Assembly (NCBI GenBank): GCA_959602045.1
Contig: CAUGRT010000001.1
Coordinates: 1-64,000, forward strand
Source: an uncultured Clostridia bacterium
GTDB lineage: Bacteria > Bacillota > Clostridia > UBA1381
Direction: 5' to 3'
DNA: 64,000 nucleotides
Part shown: piece by piece, positions 43,357 through 52,600 of the stretch
Layout: each line of letters opens with the position of its first letter
How positions within the stretch are numbered: the stretch's first letter is position 1
The notes under the pieces: generated by a model
What the model was told of the DNA's origin: nothing
What the model saw: only the letters and a program-made list of their open reading frames with translations
Databases searched by the model: none
Position numbers and translations under genes: made by a program

Positions 43357-43976
43357 TATGCAAGCACCTCCTCGATCTTTGCTACGGCGTCCTTTGAAAC
43401 GATGAATGCATCATGCTTCAAAACGTCGTATGTGTTCAGTGTACCTACATGAGTAGGAGTAACATTCTTAATATTTCTTGCTGATTTGTAGACATTTTCG
43501 TCAGCCGCTGCTGTTACGATCAAAGCCTTTGAAACCTCAAGACCCTTCAGTAAAGCAACAATCTTTGATGTCTTGATCTCGTCCAACTCTAATCCGTCTA
43601 CAACGAATACCTTATAGTCAGCATACTTAGCGGATAAAGCAGATCTCAAAGCGATTCTCTTTACCTTCTTGTTTACGCTGAATCTGTAGCTTCTCGGCTT
43701 GGGGCCTAAAGCTACGCCGCCGCCTGTCCACTGAGGAGCTCTGATGCTTCCCTGTCTTGCACGGCCCGTACCCTTTTGTCTCCAGGGCTTTGCACCGCCG
43801 CCGCGTACTTCCGTACGAGTCTTTGTGCTCTGTGTGCCCTGTCTCTGGTTTGCCAGATAATTTACAACTACCTGATGCAGAACCGATTTATTCACGTCAG
43901 CTGCAAAAACCGCATCGGATACTTCCATAGAACCGGTCTTTACGCCTTCCATGTTATATAAAGCAACTGTAGCCAT
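43356..43976 (-). CDS. rplD: 50S ribosomal protein L4
   Basis: A 206-residue L4 that reaches the exit tunnel. The tunnel loop (QRQGTQSTKTRTEVRGGGAK, followed by PWRQKGTGRARQGSIRAPQW) is intact. In E. coli L4 represses its own operon through the S10 leader; here the leader differs but also holds a terminator. Confidence 0.98.
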   Translation of the reverse strand: MATVALYNMEGVKTGSMEVSDAVFAADVNKSVLHQVVVNYLANQRQGTQSTKTRTEVRGGGAKPWRQKGTGRARQGSIRAPQWTGGGVALGPKPRSYRFSVNKKVKRIALRSALSAKYADYKVFVVDGLELDEIKTSKIVALLKGLEVSKALIVTAAADENVYKSARNIKNVTPTHVGTLNTYDVLKHDAFIVSKDAVAKIEEVLA

Positions 43977-44004
43977 TATATTTCCTCCTTTCCAATAACC
44001 TCGA

Positions 44005-44631
44005 TTATGCCTTAACGCTGTTTCTGATTGTTACAAGTCCGCCCTTAGCTCCGGGAACTGCACCCTTAACAAGAATTAGGTTCTGTTCAGCGTCAACCTT
44101 TACTACCTCAAGGTTTTGGATTGTAACCTTTTGAACACCCATGTGTCCGGGAAGTACCTTACCCTTCAGAACTCGTCCGGGGTTCGAGCACATACCCATT
44201 GAACCGGAGACTCTCTTACTCTTTGAACCGTGAGTCATAGGACCTCTGTGCAAGCCGTGCTTCATCGGACCTGCAAAGCCCTTACCCTTTGAGATACCGC
44301 TAACATCAATCTTATCTCCGGCTGCGAAAACGTCAGCCTTGATTTCATCGCCTACATTCAGCGCTGAACAATCAGCCAGTCTGAATTCTCTGACGTGCTT
44401 TTTATTGGCAGTGTTTGCCTTTGCAAAGTGACCCTTCTGCGGCTTGTTAAGAGCTTTTTCCTTAACATCGCCAAAGCCTACCTGAACAGCATCGTAACCG
44501 TCTGTTTCAACAGTCTTTTTCTGTGTAACGACACAGGGGCCTGCAACGATTACCGTTACGGGAACAACTACGCCGTTCTCGGCAAAGATCTGGGTCATAC
44601 CGATCTTTGTACCCAAAATTGCTTTTTCCAT
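44005..44631 (-). CDS. rplC: 50S ribosomal protein L3
   Basis: A 208-residue L3. It begins MEKAILGTKIGMTQIFAENG and contains the signature KGKGFAGPMKHGLHRGPMTH near residue 115. It is separated from rpsJ by a 131 bp structured gap. Confidence 0.98.
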   Translation of the reverse strand: MEKAILGTKIGMTQIFAENGVVVPVTVIVAGPCVVTQKKTVETDGYDAVQVGFGDVKEKALNKPQKGHFAKANTANKKHVREFRLADCSALNVGDEIKADVFAAGDKIDVSGISKGKGFAGPMKHGLHRGPMTHGSKSKRVSGSMGMCSNPGRVLKGKVLPGHMGVQKVTIQNLEVVKVDAEQNLILVKGAVPGAKGGLVTIRNSVKA

Positions 44632-44762
44632 TACTTTTCCTCCTTATCAGTTATTGGTTTCCGTAAAAGCACCGGAAACGTGACCTGCATCATAGCGCCG
44701 AAACGCTACTGCACTTTTTGCGCCCGGATTCCGGGCAAGTTATTGAAATAAGCCTTTCGGTC
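44632..44762 (-). other. Structured gap between rpsJ and rplC
   Basis: 131 bp with no gene but three successive stems on the transcribed strand: GCCCGG/CCGGGC (44722-44736), TAGCG/CGCTA (44693-44708) and GTTTCCG/CGGAAAC (44657-44679). None is followed by a T tract. The usual rpsJ-rplC spacing is short, so the interval is a candidate binding site for a ribosomal protein. Confidence 0.5.
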
Positions 44763-45077
44763 TTATTTTTGGATAACATCAATCTCAACGCCTGCCGGTA
44801 AGTCGATTTTGATTAACGACTCCATTGTCTTAGTGCCGGGAACGACGATATCAATCAGTCTTTTGTGAGTTCTTCTTTCGAACTGCTCACGAGAATCCTT
44901 GTACTTATGAACCGCTCTCAGGATTGTGATGATTTCCTTGTCCGTGGGAAGAGGAATAGGGCCTGATACCTTAGCGCCCGTTCTCTTAGCGATTTCTACG
45001 ATCTTTTCCGCAGACTGGTCTAATACCACATGGTCATAAGCCTTCAGCTTGATTCTGATTTTTTGATTTGCTGCCAT
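44763..45077 (-). CDS. rpsJ: 30S ribosomal protein S10
   Basis: A 104-residue S10, also the NusE antitermination factor. KIRIKLKAYDHVVLDQSAEK and GPIPLPTDKEIITILR are canonical. It is the first gene of the S10 group after a leader of about 315 nt. It follows AAGGAGGG. tufA and fusA, often upstream, are not present here. Confidence 0.98.
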   Translation of the reverse strand: MAANQKIRIKLKAYDHVVLDQSAEKIVEIAKRTGAKVSGPIPLPTDKEIITILRAVHKYKDSREQFERRTHKRLIDIVVPGTKTMESLIKIDLPAGVEIDVIQK

Positions 45078-45394
45078 GTTTTTCCCTCCTTAAAAATTGT
45101 TTTGTTGTTTCAGCACGACAGCTCGTTGAAAATTGCACACACTGCCGGGTGTTTCGCTCGCACCCTTTAAAAAAGCTCAAATCTCTGAAATCAATCAAGA
45201 TTTGAGCAGTAATAGCCAATTTTCGCCGCAAAAATCCCGTACCCACGCCACTCCGGTAAGAATGCCGCAATAAAAAACAGGATTTAAATGTAGCGTGACT
45301 GCCGCCCGGTTTCTTGAATCGGACATTCTCCACGGAAAAACCGGCAGCCTCCTGCCGCAACCTCCCGCTTCATCGTTTGCCAAGTGTCACAACA
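45078..45394 (-). ncRNA. Long structured leader of the S10 ribosomal operon
   Basis: About 315 nt between the promoter and rpsJ. In transcribed order the visible stems are GGCAG/CTGCC just after the start, CCGGTTT/AAACCGG, AAATCCTGT/ACGGGATTT, the terminator at 45207-45169, and GGGTG/CACCC. A long leader with a conditional terminator fits feedback control of the whole cluster by one of its ribosomal proteins, but the binding protein cannot be named from sequence. Confidence 0.65.
45169..45207 (-). terminator. Internal terminator (attenuator) in the S10 leader
   Basis: On the minus strand GCTCAAATCT (45207-45198), a 13 nt loop and AGATTTGAGC (45184-45175) run into six T residues. It lies about 100 nt before the rpsJ start and downstream of the only strong promoter, so the ribosomal cluster must be read through it. 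Confidence 0.8.
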
Positions 45395-45400
45395 TTTACT

Positions 45401-45429
45401 ATTATACATGATTTTTCCCGTTTTTGCAA
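45401..45429 (-). promoter_or_regulatory. Main promoter of the ribosomal protein cluster
   Basis: On the minus strand TTGCAA (45429-45424), 17 nt, TATAAT (45406-45401). It is the only good promoter upstream of rpsJ. Confidence 0.85.
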
Positions 45430-45520
45430 GCTTTTTAATCAAATATTTTCATTTTTTATTTAACAAAATTACAGAACTTTTCTTTTTATTTTTGTGCAAT
45501 ATCACTATGCCATACAATTG

Positions 45521-45556
45521 TAAAAATAAATAGGGAGTAACGCTCGTCGCTCCCTA
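45521..45556 (-). terminator. Terminator after the thioesterase gene
   Basis: ATAGGGAG and CTCCCTAT (45530-45537 and 45550-45557) form a stem about 20 bp past the stop codon, followed on the minus strand by TTTATTTTTA. The remaining DNA up to the cluster promoter is AT-rich without other signals. Confidence 0.7.
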
Positions 45557-45576
45557 TCAAAATCCCGAAAATCCGA

Positions 45577-45993
45577 TTAAAGCAGCCTCTCCCACTTTTC
45601 CCAAAGCTCCGGATGTGTTTTTTTCAAATTAATCGGCTTGAAATTCTTATCCACAAAGCCGTGCTTGGTGATTCCGGTCGTCATCAGCGTTTTATCCGGC
45701 AAACGATAGACTTCATATTCAAATTCACACCGTGCCACCGTCAGCTTTGACATCCGACAAGTTACCACAACTTCATCCTCATATTTCAAACCGTAAATAT
45801 ATTTTGCACCGGTTTTCGTCAGTGGAATCATGATTCCCATTTTCTCCATGTCACTGTAGCGCATACCGGTCTTTTTGATAAAGTCCGTTCTTGCCACTTC
45901 AAACCACGGATAATACCGCGAATGATGCACAATTCCCATCATATCCGTTTCCGCATATCTGACCGTCAAATAGGTTTTGCTTACATACGCCAT
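45577..45993 (-). CDS. Hot-dog-fold acyl-CoA thioesterase (YbgC/FcbC type)
   Basis: A 138-residue thioesterase. VRYAETDMMGIVHHSRYYPWFEVAR-type N-terminus carries the catalytic aspartate (in AETDMMG) and the following HHSRYYPWFE segment. The acyl-CoA substrate is unknown. The start is ATG 45993 with AAAGGAG 9 nt upstream. It follows pyk by 31 bp and is probably the last gene of the pfkA-pyk transcript. Confidence 0.88.
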   Translation of the reverse strand: MAYVSKTYLTVRYAETDMMGIVHHSRYYPWFEVARTDFIKKTGMRYSDMEKMGIMIPLTKTGAKYIYGLKYEDEVVVTCRMSKLTVARCEFEYEVYRLPDKTLMTTGITKHGFVDKNFKPINLKKTHPELWEKWERLL

Positions 45994-46024
45994 TGTCACA
46001 AGCTCCTTTCAAAAAGCAAATCCG

Positions 46025-47785
46025 TTATCTTCCCTCGATATTTTCCGTCCCCGAATAAACATATCCGTTACCGGCGTCTATCGTAATCGTTGTTCCGCTT
46101 TTCAGCGTTTTTGTCGCGCCGATTGCACCCGTAATCACCGGAATATCCAAAGCCATCGCCAAAACGCCGGCGTTATTGGCTTCGCCTACTTCCTCGCTGA
46201 CAATCCCGGAAGCTTTTTTCAAAACCGGAACCATATCTTTCGTGACCTCTTTCGTCACCACAATATCTCCGTCCGCAAAAGTTCCGGTCAGCTCGTCCGC
46301 AGTATTTGCCACGCATACATTCGCCGTAGCATGTAAATTTGTCAGTCCGGTTCCGTTGACCAGAATATGCCCCACCAAATGCACCTTCATAATATTCGTC
46401 GTTCCTGCGACGCCCATCGGCGCACCGCCGGTAATGACAACCAAATCTCCGTTTTTCACCAATCCCGTTGTCAGCGCCATATCCACCGCATGGTCGAACA
46501 GTTCATCAGTATTGCTTCTTTCCTCACTCGCAACCGGTACAACGCCCCATGACAAAATCAGCTGACGTCTTGCCTTTTCCGATATGGTCGGTGCGATAAT
46601 CGGGCAGGACGGACGGAATCGTGACAGCTGTCTTGCCGTTCCGCCGGAAACCGTCAAGGCAATAATCGCCGCAGCATGCAGATCGTGCGCCGTTGTACAA
46701 GTCGCATGCCCGATCGCATTTGTAACATCCATGCTCTTATCGAAATCCATCTTCTCCAGACGTTTTACATAGTCAATGTCATTTTCGGTGCTTTCCGCAA
46801 TCAGCGCCATTGTGCGCACCGTTTCAATCGGGTACTTTCCGATTGCTGTTTCGCCCGAAAGCATAATCGCACTCGTTCCGTCATAAATCGCATTTGCAAC
46901 GTCCGTTGTTTCCGCACGGGTCGGACGCGGATTCCGAATCATCGAATCCAGCATCTGTGTTGCCGTAATAACCACCTTACCGGCAAGATACGTTTTCTTA
47001 ATCAGCTTTTTCTGAATCGCCGGCAGCGCCTGCATATCAATTTCAACGCCCATATCGCCGCGCGCTACCATAATACCCTCGGACGCTTTGATAATTTCAT
47101 CAATATTCTCCACGCCCTCGGCATTTTCGATTTTGGAAATTACACGAATCCCCTTGCCGCCGTTCTTCTCCAAAAGCTTTTTAATTTCCATAACATCGTC
47201 AGCCGTCCGCACAAAAGATGCTGCGATGAAATCAATATCCTGCTCAATACCGAATAAAATATCGTCACGATCTTTTTCGCTCATATACGGCATAGAAAGC
47301 GAAATATTCGGAACATTGACCCCCTTGCGGTCGGAAACCGGGCCGCCGTTTTTGACCTCACAGATGATTTCTTCACTGTTTAAACCCAAAACCTCCAGTT
47401 CAATCAATCCATCATCTATCAAGATCCGCGTTCCTGCGGTTACATCCCTCGGAAGATCTGCATAAGTGATCGAAACCCTGTTTTCATCACCCTCTACATC
47501 TCCGGTACACAGTGTAAAACGCTGTCCTTTTTTCAGATGCACCTTTCCCCCTTTAAAGGTTTTCAGCCGAATCTCCGGGCCTTTGGTATCCAAAAGGATT
47601 GCAACGGGCTTGCCGACTTCCGCACGCACCTTTTTGATTAAATTGAACTTCCGAAGCGCTTCTTCATGCGTTCCGTGTGAAAAGTTAATTCTCGCAACAT
47701 CCATTCCGGCAATCATTAATTCTCTTAATACCTGTTCGGACTCCGTTGCCGGCCCCATTGTGCAGATAATTTTTGTCTTTCTCAT
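46025..47785 (-). CDS. pyk: Pyruvate kinase with C-terminal PEP-utilising-like domain
   Basis: A 586-residue enzyme for the last ATP-yielding step of glycolysis. The barrel includes MRKTKIICTMGPATES, NFSHGTHEE, the catalytic KIENAEGV and the MVARGDMGVE motif. After the usual C-domain (ends about residue 475) comes an extra domain of about 110 residues related to the PEP-utiliser swivelling domain. Its catalytic histidine motif (TSHA) is replaced by EEVGEANNAG, so it is non-catalytic, as in Bacillus pyruvate kinases. It is downstream of pfkA, with a repeat element between. Confidence 0.97.
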   Translation of the reverse strand: MRKTKIICTMGPATESEQVLRELMIAGMDVARINFSHGTHEEALRKFNLIKKVRAEVGKPVAILLDTKGPEIRLKTFKGGKVHLKKGQRFTLCTGDVEGDENRVSITYADLPRDVTAGTRILIDDGLIELEVLGLNSEEIICEVKNGGPVSDRKGVNVPNISLSMPYMSEKDRDDILFGIEQDIDFIAASFVRTADDVMEIKKLLEKNGGKGIRVISKIENAEGVENIDEIIKASEGIMVARGDMGVEIDMQALPAIQKKLIKKTYLAGKVVITATQMLDSMIRNPRPTRAETTDVANAIYDGTSAIMLSGETAIGKYPIETVRTMALIAESTENDIDYVKRLEKMDFDKSMDVTNAIGHATCTTAHDLHAAAIIALTVSGGTARQLSRFRPSCPIIAPTISEKARRQLILSWGVVPVASEERSNTDELFDHAVDMALTTGLVKNGDLVVITGGAPMGVAGTTNIMKVHLVGHILVNGTGLTNLHATANVCVANTADELTGTFADGDIVVTKEVTKDMVPVLKKASGIVSEEVGEANNAGVLAMALDIPVITGAIGATKTLKSGTTITIDAGNGYVYSGTENIEGR

Positions 47786-47819
47786 TGCATATCCTCCTTG
47801 ATTTAGTTCATAAATAGGT

Positions 47820-47993
47820 GATTGTAAAATTAATAGGTGGCGGCAGGAACTTTCATCCCGTTTTCGTTCTATTCCGGCTCAGACATCCGCTACGCTGCGC
47901 GGAGTAGAACTCGCCTCCATAGACCGAAAACGGGATGAAAGTTCATTTAAGAGATTCTGCTGCCATTCATTCCCGAAATCATATTTTACAATC
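47820..47993. repeat. Outer inverted repeat enclosing hairpin element B
   Basis: GATTGTAAAAT (47820-47830) and ATTTTACAATC (47983-47993) are exact complements. Inside them GGCGGCAG (47839-47846) can pair with CTGCTGCC (47957-47964). The 98 bp element B lies in the middle, so the whole 174 bp between pyk and the pfkA terminator can fold into one nested stem. Confidence 0.75.
47847..47944. repeat. Hairpin repeat element, copy B (reverse orientation)
   Basis: 98 bp with perfect 20 bp inverted arms (47847-47866 and 47925-47944). Read on the minus strand, the core is nearly identical to copy C and contains GGCGAGTTC, TCCGC/GCGGA and GTAGCGGATGTCTGAGCC. Its outer arm sequence (GAACTTTCATCCCG) is unrelated to that of copies A and C. 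Confidence 0.88.
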
Positions 47994-48011
47994 GTCTAAC
48001 CGTTTATAATA

Positions 48012-48062
48012 CGAAAAGAGGCTGTCGCATCAAAAACCCGTGAAAGTTTCGGATGCGGCAGC
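48012..48062 (-). terminator. Probable terminator after pfkA
   Basis: On the minus strand GCTGCCGCATC (48062-48052) pairs with GATGCGACAGC (48031-48021), followed by CTCTTTTCG. It lies 16 bp after the pfkA stop and would reduce read-through into pyk. Confidence 0.75.
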
Positions 48063-48077
48063 TCTCCCGGTCTATCA

Positions 48078-49052
48078 TCAGATAGCCAGCTTCTTTGCCA
48101 GCTCTATCATATACGGCGAAATTTCCTTTTTCATGTTCAGACCCTCTTCGATGTCTACATCAATAACCTTATTACCCTGCATACATACGATACGGTTCTG
48201 CTTGCCCTGGAGCAATAATTCAACAGCCATCGCACCCATTTCCGACGCAACCACACGATCTCTTACCGTCGGGCTTCCGCCTCTCTGCACGTGTCCGAGA
48301 ATCGTTGCTCTGGACTCAATGCCTGTCTTTTCTTCAATTTCTTTCGCCATCTCCAAAGCGCCGCCGATTCCCTCGGCAACAATAACGATTGCATGGTGCT
48401 TTCCTCTCTGCTTGCTTTCCAGAATCGGACGAAGCACATCATCATCAAAGCTCCATTCTCTTTCCGGAATCAAAACAACGTCCGCACCACAGGCGATACC
48501 GCTTTCCAACGCGATATAACCGGCAGCTCTTCCCATAACCTCGATAACCGAGCAACGCTCATGGGACTGCGCCGTATCTCTGATCTTATCAACCGCTTCC
48601 ATAACGGTATTCAGACATGTATCATATCCTACCGTATATTCACTGCAATTGATGTCATTATCAATCGTTCCCGGCATTGCGATTGTCGGTAAACCGGCTT
48701 CACAAAGATCCTTTGCTCCTCTGAAAGAACCGTCGCCGCCGATTACAACCAAGCCGTCCAAGCCGAATACTCTTGCGATATTAACACCCTTTTGTACACC
48801 TGATTTATCCTTAAATTCCAAGCATCTGGCTGTTTGCAGCATTGTACCGCCGCGCTGGATGATTCCAGATACGCTTCTTGCATCCAGAGTTTCCAGTTCA
48901 CCATGAATCAAGCCGTTATAGCCTCTTCTGATTCCTACAACCTTAATGCCGTAATACGCACCTGCTCTTACAACCGCACGAATTGCGGCATTCATGCCCG
49001 GAGCGTCGCCGCCGCTTGTTAAAACGCCAATTGTTCTGATATTCTTTTCCAT
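48078..49052 (-). CDS. pfkA: ATP-dependent 6-phosphofructokinase
   Basis: A 324-residue phosphofructokinase that commits fructose-6-phosphate to glycolysis. GVLTSGGDAPGMNAAIR at the N-terminus and VIGGDGSFRGA near residue 100 show the ATP-dependent class (glycine rather than aspartate after GGDG). The segment with DNDI near residue 125 holds the catalytic base. The start is ATG 49052, with GGGAGG 10 nt upstream. NagB-derived fructose-6-phosphate from the amino-sugar island feeds into this step. Confidence 0.97.
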   Translation of the reverse strand: MEKNIRTIGVLTSGGDAPGMNAAIRAVVRAGAYYGIKVVGIRRGYNGLIHGELETLDARSVSGIIQRGGTMLQTARCLEFKDKSGVQKGVNIARVFGLDGLVVIGGDGSFRGAKDLCEAGLPTIAMPGTIDNDINCSEYTVGYDTCLNTVMEAVDKIRDTAQSHERCSVIEVMGRAAGYIALESGIACGADVVLIPEREWSFDDDVLRPILESKQRGKHHAIVIVAEGIGGALEMAKEIEEKTGIESRATILGHVQRGGSPTVRDRVVASEMGAMAVELLLQGKQNRIVCMQGNKVIDVDIEEGLNMKKEISPYMIELAKKLAI

Positions 49053-49129
49053 ACCTGTTATGCCTCCCACGCATTTTTTTAATCTGCCGATACCCATCGG
49101 CAATACGTCCGTTCGGACACTCTTACCTG

Positions 49130-49318
49130 CTAAAATAACTCATTGTCAAAGATTAAATCCTGCGCACTCGCCAGCTCGGATTGAGGTACAAGTACTTCAA
49201 AGCAATTCTGTTCTTTATCCGTACAGCGCAGCCGAGCGATAATTTCATGCTCCCCCAGCACCTTGACTAATTTCTCAGCGCCGTTCTTGCTCGCCGACAC
49301 ATAAACAACTATCCACAT
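49130..49318 (-). CDS. Small conserved-looking protein of unknown function
   Basis: A 62-residue protein, MWIVVYVSASKNGAEKLVK at the N-terminus, CFEVLVPQSELASAQDLI at the C-terminus, reading as a small alpha/beta (ferredoxin-like) fold with no catalytic motif. Proteins with this start and end are found near dnaE/pfkA in Clostridia and have no assigned function. It lies between mtrB (20 bp) and pfkA (77 bp) on the same strand. It may relate to the DUF2007-type signal-protein fold, but I am unsure. Confidence 0.75.
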   Translation of the reverse strand: MWIVVYVSASKNGAEKLVKVLGEHEIIARLRCTDKEQNCFEVLVPQSELASAQDLIFDNELF

Positions 49319-49338
49319 AATCCGTACCTCTTAATCAA

Positions 49339-49563
49339 CTACTCTGAAGTGAGCCTGCCATGCTTTGTCAGGATTTCTGTCTTGCCCTTAATCTTGATAG
49401 CGGAAGTTACCTCCGTAAACTGCGCTACGTATACTTCGCCGTCATCCAGCTTTTCGGTATGATGAAATTTAGTGTCCCGACCACGCGTCAGTCCAATAAT
49501 CGTCACACCGTCTTCCAAAGCTTTTATTACAATATAATCATTGGCAATTGAATCATTTTCCAT
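49339..49563 (-). CDS. mtrB: Tryptophan RNA-binding attenuation protein TRAP
   Basis: A 74-residue protein that aligns over its whole length with B. subtilis MtrB, the 11-mer ring that binds (G/U)AG repeats in trp leaders when tryptophan is plentiful. The tryptophan-site block GLTRGRDTKFHH, the EKLDDGEV lysine and the TSAIKIKG lysines are present; the third RNA-contact residue is lysine where B. subtilis has arginine (R58). ATG 49563 follows GAGGGAG. It has its own promoter. No trp or folate genes occur in this window. Confidence 0.93.
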   Translation of the reverse strand: MENDSIANDYIVIKALEDGVTIIGLTRGRDTKFHHTEKLDDGEVYVAQFTEVTSAIKIKGKTEILTKHGRLTSE

Positions 49564-49604
49564 AAAAAATCTCCCTCTCTCCGGCAATAACACCTTCTTC
49601 TATA

Positions 49605-49633
49605 ATCATATCGTATTTTGCCCAAAAATGCAA
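49605..49633 (-). promoter_or_regulatory. mtrB promoter
   Basis: On the minus strand TTGCAT (49633-49628), 17 nt, TATGAT (49610-49605), about 40 bp before the mtrB start codon. It would also drive the small protein gene and possibly pfkA. Confidence 0.75.
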
Positions 49634-49688
49634 GAGCAAATTACAAATAATTTATGCTTGTATCTGCCATGTATTTTGTCTATTTTCA

Positions 49689-52600
49689 CTATTTTATACG
49701 CACATTATCCGTCCCAAATATACTTTTTATATCCTCCAACGCCGAAATGGTATTATTAAACCACAACCGCCGCGGCACAGAAGCCATCTTTTTTGTATCC
49801 TCAAAGAACAGCCGAACCTCCATATCGCCCTGATACGGCGCCAAGCTTTCCTCGACCTGTTTCAGATTTTCAGCGGTTCGGGAATCCAGTTTAATATACA
49901 GCCGCTGCACCGCCGTTTTTTTCGGTTTTGCCGCCGCGACCTCAATGCCCTTTTCCAGAGCCGTTTCAATCGGCTCAACCGTTTCGGCGATCAGCTTCGG
50001 ATTTTCATCCTCCCGGATACTGACTCTGCCGCTCACGCAGATAATTTCATCCTCTTGAAGAATCGGCGAATACATCCCCAGAATCTTCGGGAAAACAATA
50101 CACTCCACGCTCCCAAAGGTATCCTCCAACGTCAGAAACGCCATCTGCGAATTGGATCGCGTCGTTTTATTCTTTCGCGATGCCACAGACGCACAAATCA
50201 CCACGCGTTCCTCATCCTGCAAGCCGCCCTCGGTATGGCGGTAATTGCCATCCTCATCGCGCTGCACGCTCATCAGAATATCTCCGATATTATGCTTCGT
50301 CAGCTTTTGAATCCGATCGGTATATTCCTCCATCGGATGTCCCGAAAAGTACATGCCAATCGACTGTTTCTCCAATTTTAACAACTGCTTTTTATCCAGC
50401 TCCGGAATATCCGGGAACTCCATTTCCTCCGGTTCCTCCGCTGTGTCAAACAGCGAAAGCTGACCTGCCACATTGTCCTTCGCCGTACGCGTCATGCCGT
50501 CCAGCGCCCTTTCATAGACGCTCAGCAGCTGTGACCGCTTAATCCCCATCGAATCAAACGCACCGCAGTGAATCAATCCCTCCAACGCACGCTTATTCAT
50601 ATCAAAACCGGCAGTCCTGTCAAGGAAATTTGAAAAGCTTGTATAAATACCGTTTCTTTCCCGTTCCTCCACAATCCGCTGAATCACGCCATGACCGACA
50701 TTTTTTACCGCGCCCAGTCCAAAACGGATTCCGTTTCCCTCAACCGTAAAGCTATCGCCGCTTCGGTTGACATCCGGCGGCAACCGATCAATCCCCATCG
50801 CGCGGCAATTTTCAATGTAATGGTTGATTTTATCCATATCCTCAATACTGGAAATCAAGGACGCCATAAATTCAACAGGATAAAATGTTTTCAAATATGC
50901 CGTTTGATAGCACACAAAAGCATATGCCGCCGCATGGGATTTGTTGAATGCATAATTGGCAAAATCATTAATTTCATCAAAAATAGCAATTGCCGTTGCT
51001 TCATCAATCCCATTTTTAATACAGCCGGGAATATCCCCGTCATCGGAGCCATAGATAAAGTTCTTCCGCTCCACCTTCATGGCTTCCGCTTTCTTCTTGC
51101 TGATCACGCGCCGCATGGAATCCGCCTTACCCAGTGAATACCCGGCAAGATTCCGCACGATTTCCAGTACCTGCTCCTGATAAACCATACACCCATAGGT
51201 TACGTTCAGCGTCTGCTCCAACAGCGGATGCTTATATGTGACCTCATCCGGATGCTTTTTATTATGAATATACCGCGGAATTTGCTCCATCGGACCGGGG
51301 CGGTAAAGCGCGATTCCGGCGATAATATCCTCCAGAGAATCCGGCTTCAGTTCCTGCATAAACGACTGCATCCCAGGGCTTTCCATCTGGAACACACCAT
51401 CTGTATTTCCCGATGAAATCAGTTCGAATACTTCTTTCTTATTATAATCAATCCGATCCAAATCTATTTGGATTCCGCGTGTTTTTTTAATAATCTTGAT
51501 TGCGTTTTCAATCACCGTCAAATTCCGCAAGCCCAGAAAGTCCATTTTCAGCAGACCGAGATTCTCCACCGTATCTTTCGTAAACTGGGTTGCCGGAAAA
51601 TTATCCTTATTGACCGTCAGCGGCAAATAGTTCACCAGCGGTTCGCTTGTAATCACCACACCCGCCGCATGAGTAGACGTATGCCGCGGCAATCCCTCCA
51701 ATGCTTTGGAGGTATCAATCAATTCCCGAATCTTCATATCGTTCTCATACGCCGTCTTGAGTTCGTTTGAAACCTGTAAGGCACGCTCCAGCGTAATATT
51801 CAGCTCATTGGGAATCATTTTCGCCACACGATCCACATCGGCATAGGACATATTCAGCGTCCGCCCCACGTCACGAATCGCCAGCTTTGCTTTCATCGTT
51901 CCGAAGGTCACAATCTGCGCAACGTTATCCGCACCATATTTTTCAACGACATAATCAATAATTTTCTGTCTGCCCTCCGGCGCGAAATCAATATCAATAT
52001 CCGGCATGGATACACGTTCGGGGTTCAGAAAACGCTCAAAAATCAAGGTATATTGAATCGGGTCAATACTCGTGATTTCCAGACAATACGAAACAATACT
52101 CCCGGCAGCGCTCCCCCGTCCGGGACCTACCATCACGCCATGACTTCTCGCAAAATGGATAAAGTCCCATACAATCAGAAAATAATCCACAAACCCCATG
52201 CTGTTGATAACGCCCAGCTCATAATCCAATCGCTGCCGAAGCTCCTCCGTCACCTCCGGATAGCGTTTCTGCAACCCCTGTTCGCATAATTCACGCAGAT
52301 ACTGCGTGGCAGTCTTTCCATCCGGCACATCATACGCCGGCAAATGCCGTGTATTAAAATCAAAATCCACATTGCACATTTGCGCAATCTTTTCGGTATT
52401 TTTCAAAGCCTCCGGCACATAGGAAAACAGCTCCTGCATTTCCTCAGGAGATTTCATGTAAAATTCCTCCGTTTCGAATTTCATTCGATTCGGATCATCC
52501 ACCGTTTTCTCCATCTGGATACACATCAGCACATCTTGATACTTCGCGTCGGATTTCAGAATATAATGTGCATCATTCGTTGCCGCCAGACCGACATTCA

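Noticed and set aside
45034..45383. Small proteins encoded in the S10 leader
   Set aside because: The frames lack ribosome binding sites and coincide with the leader stems.
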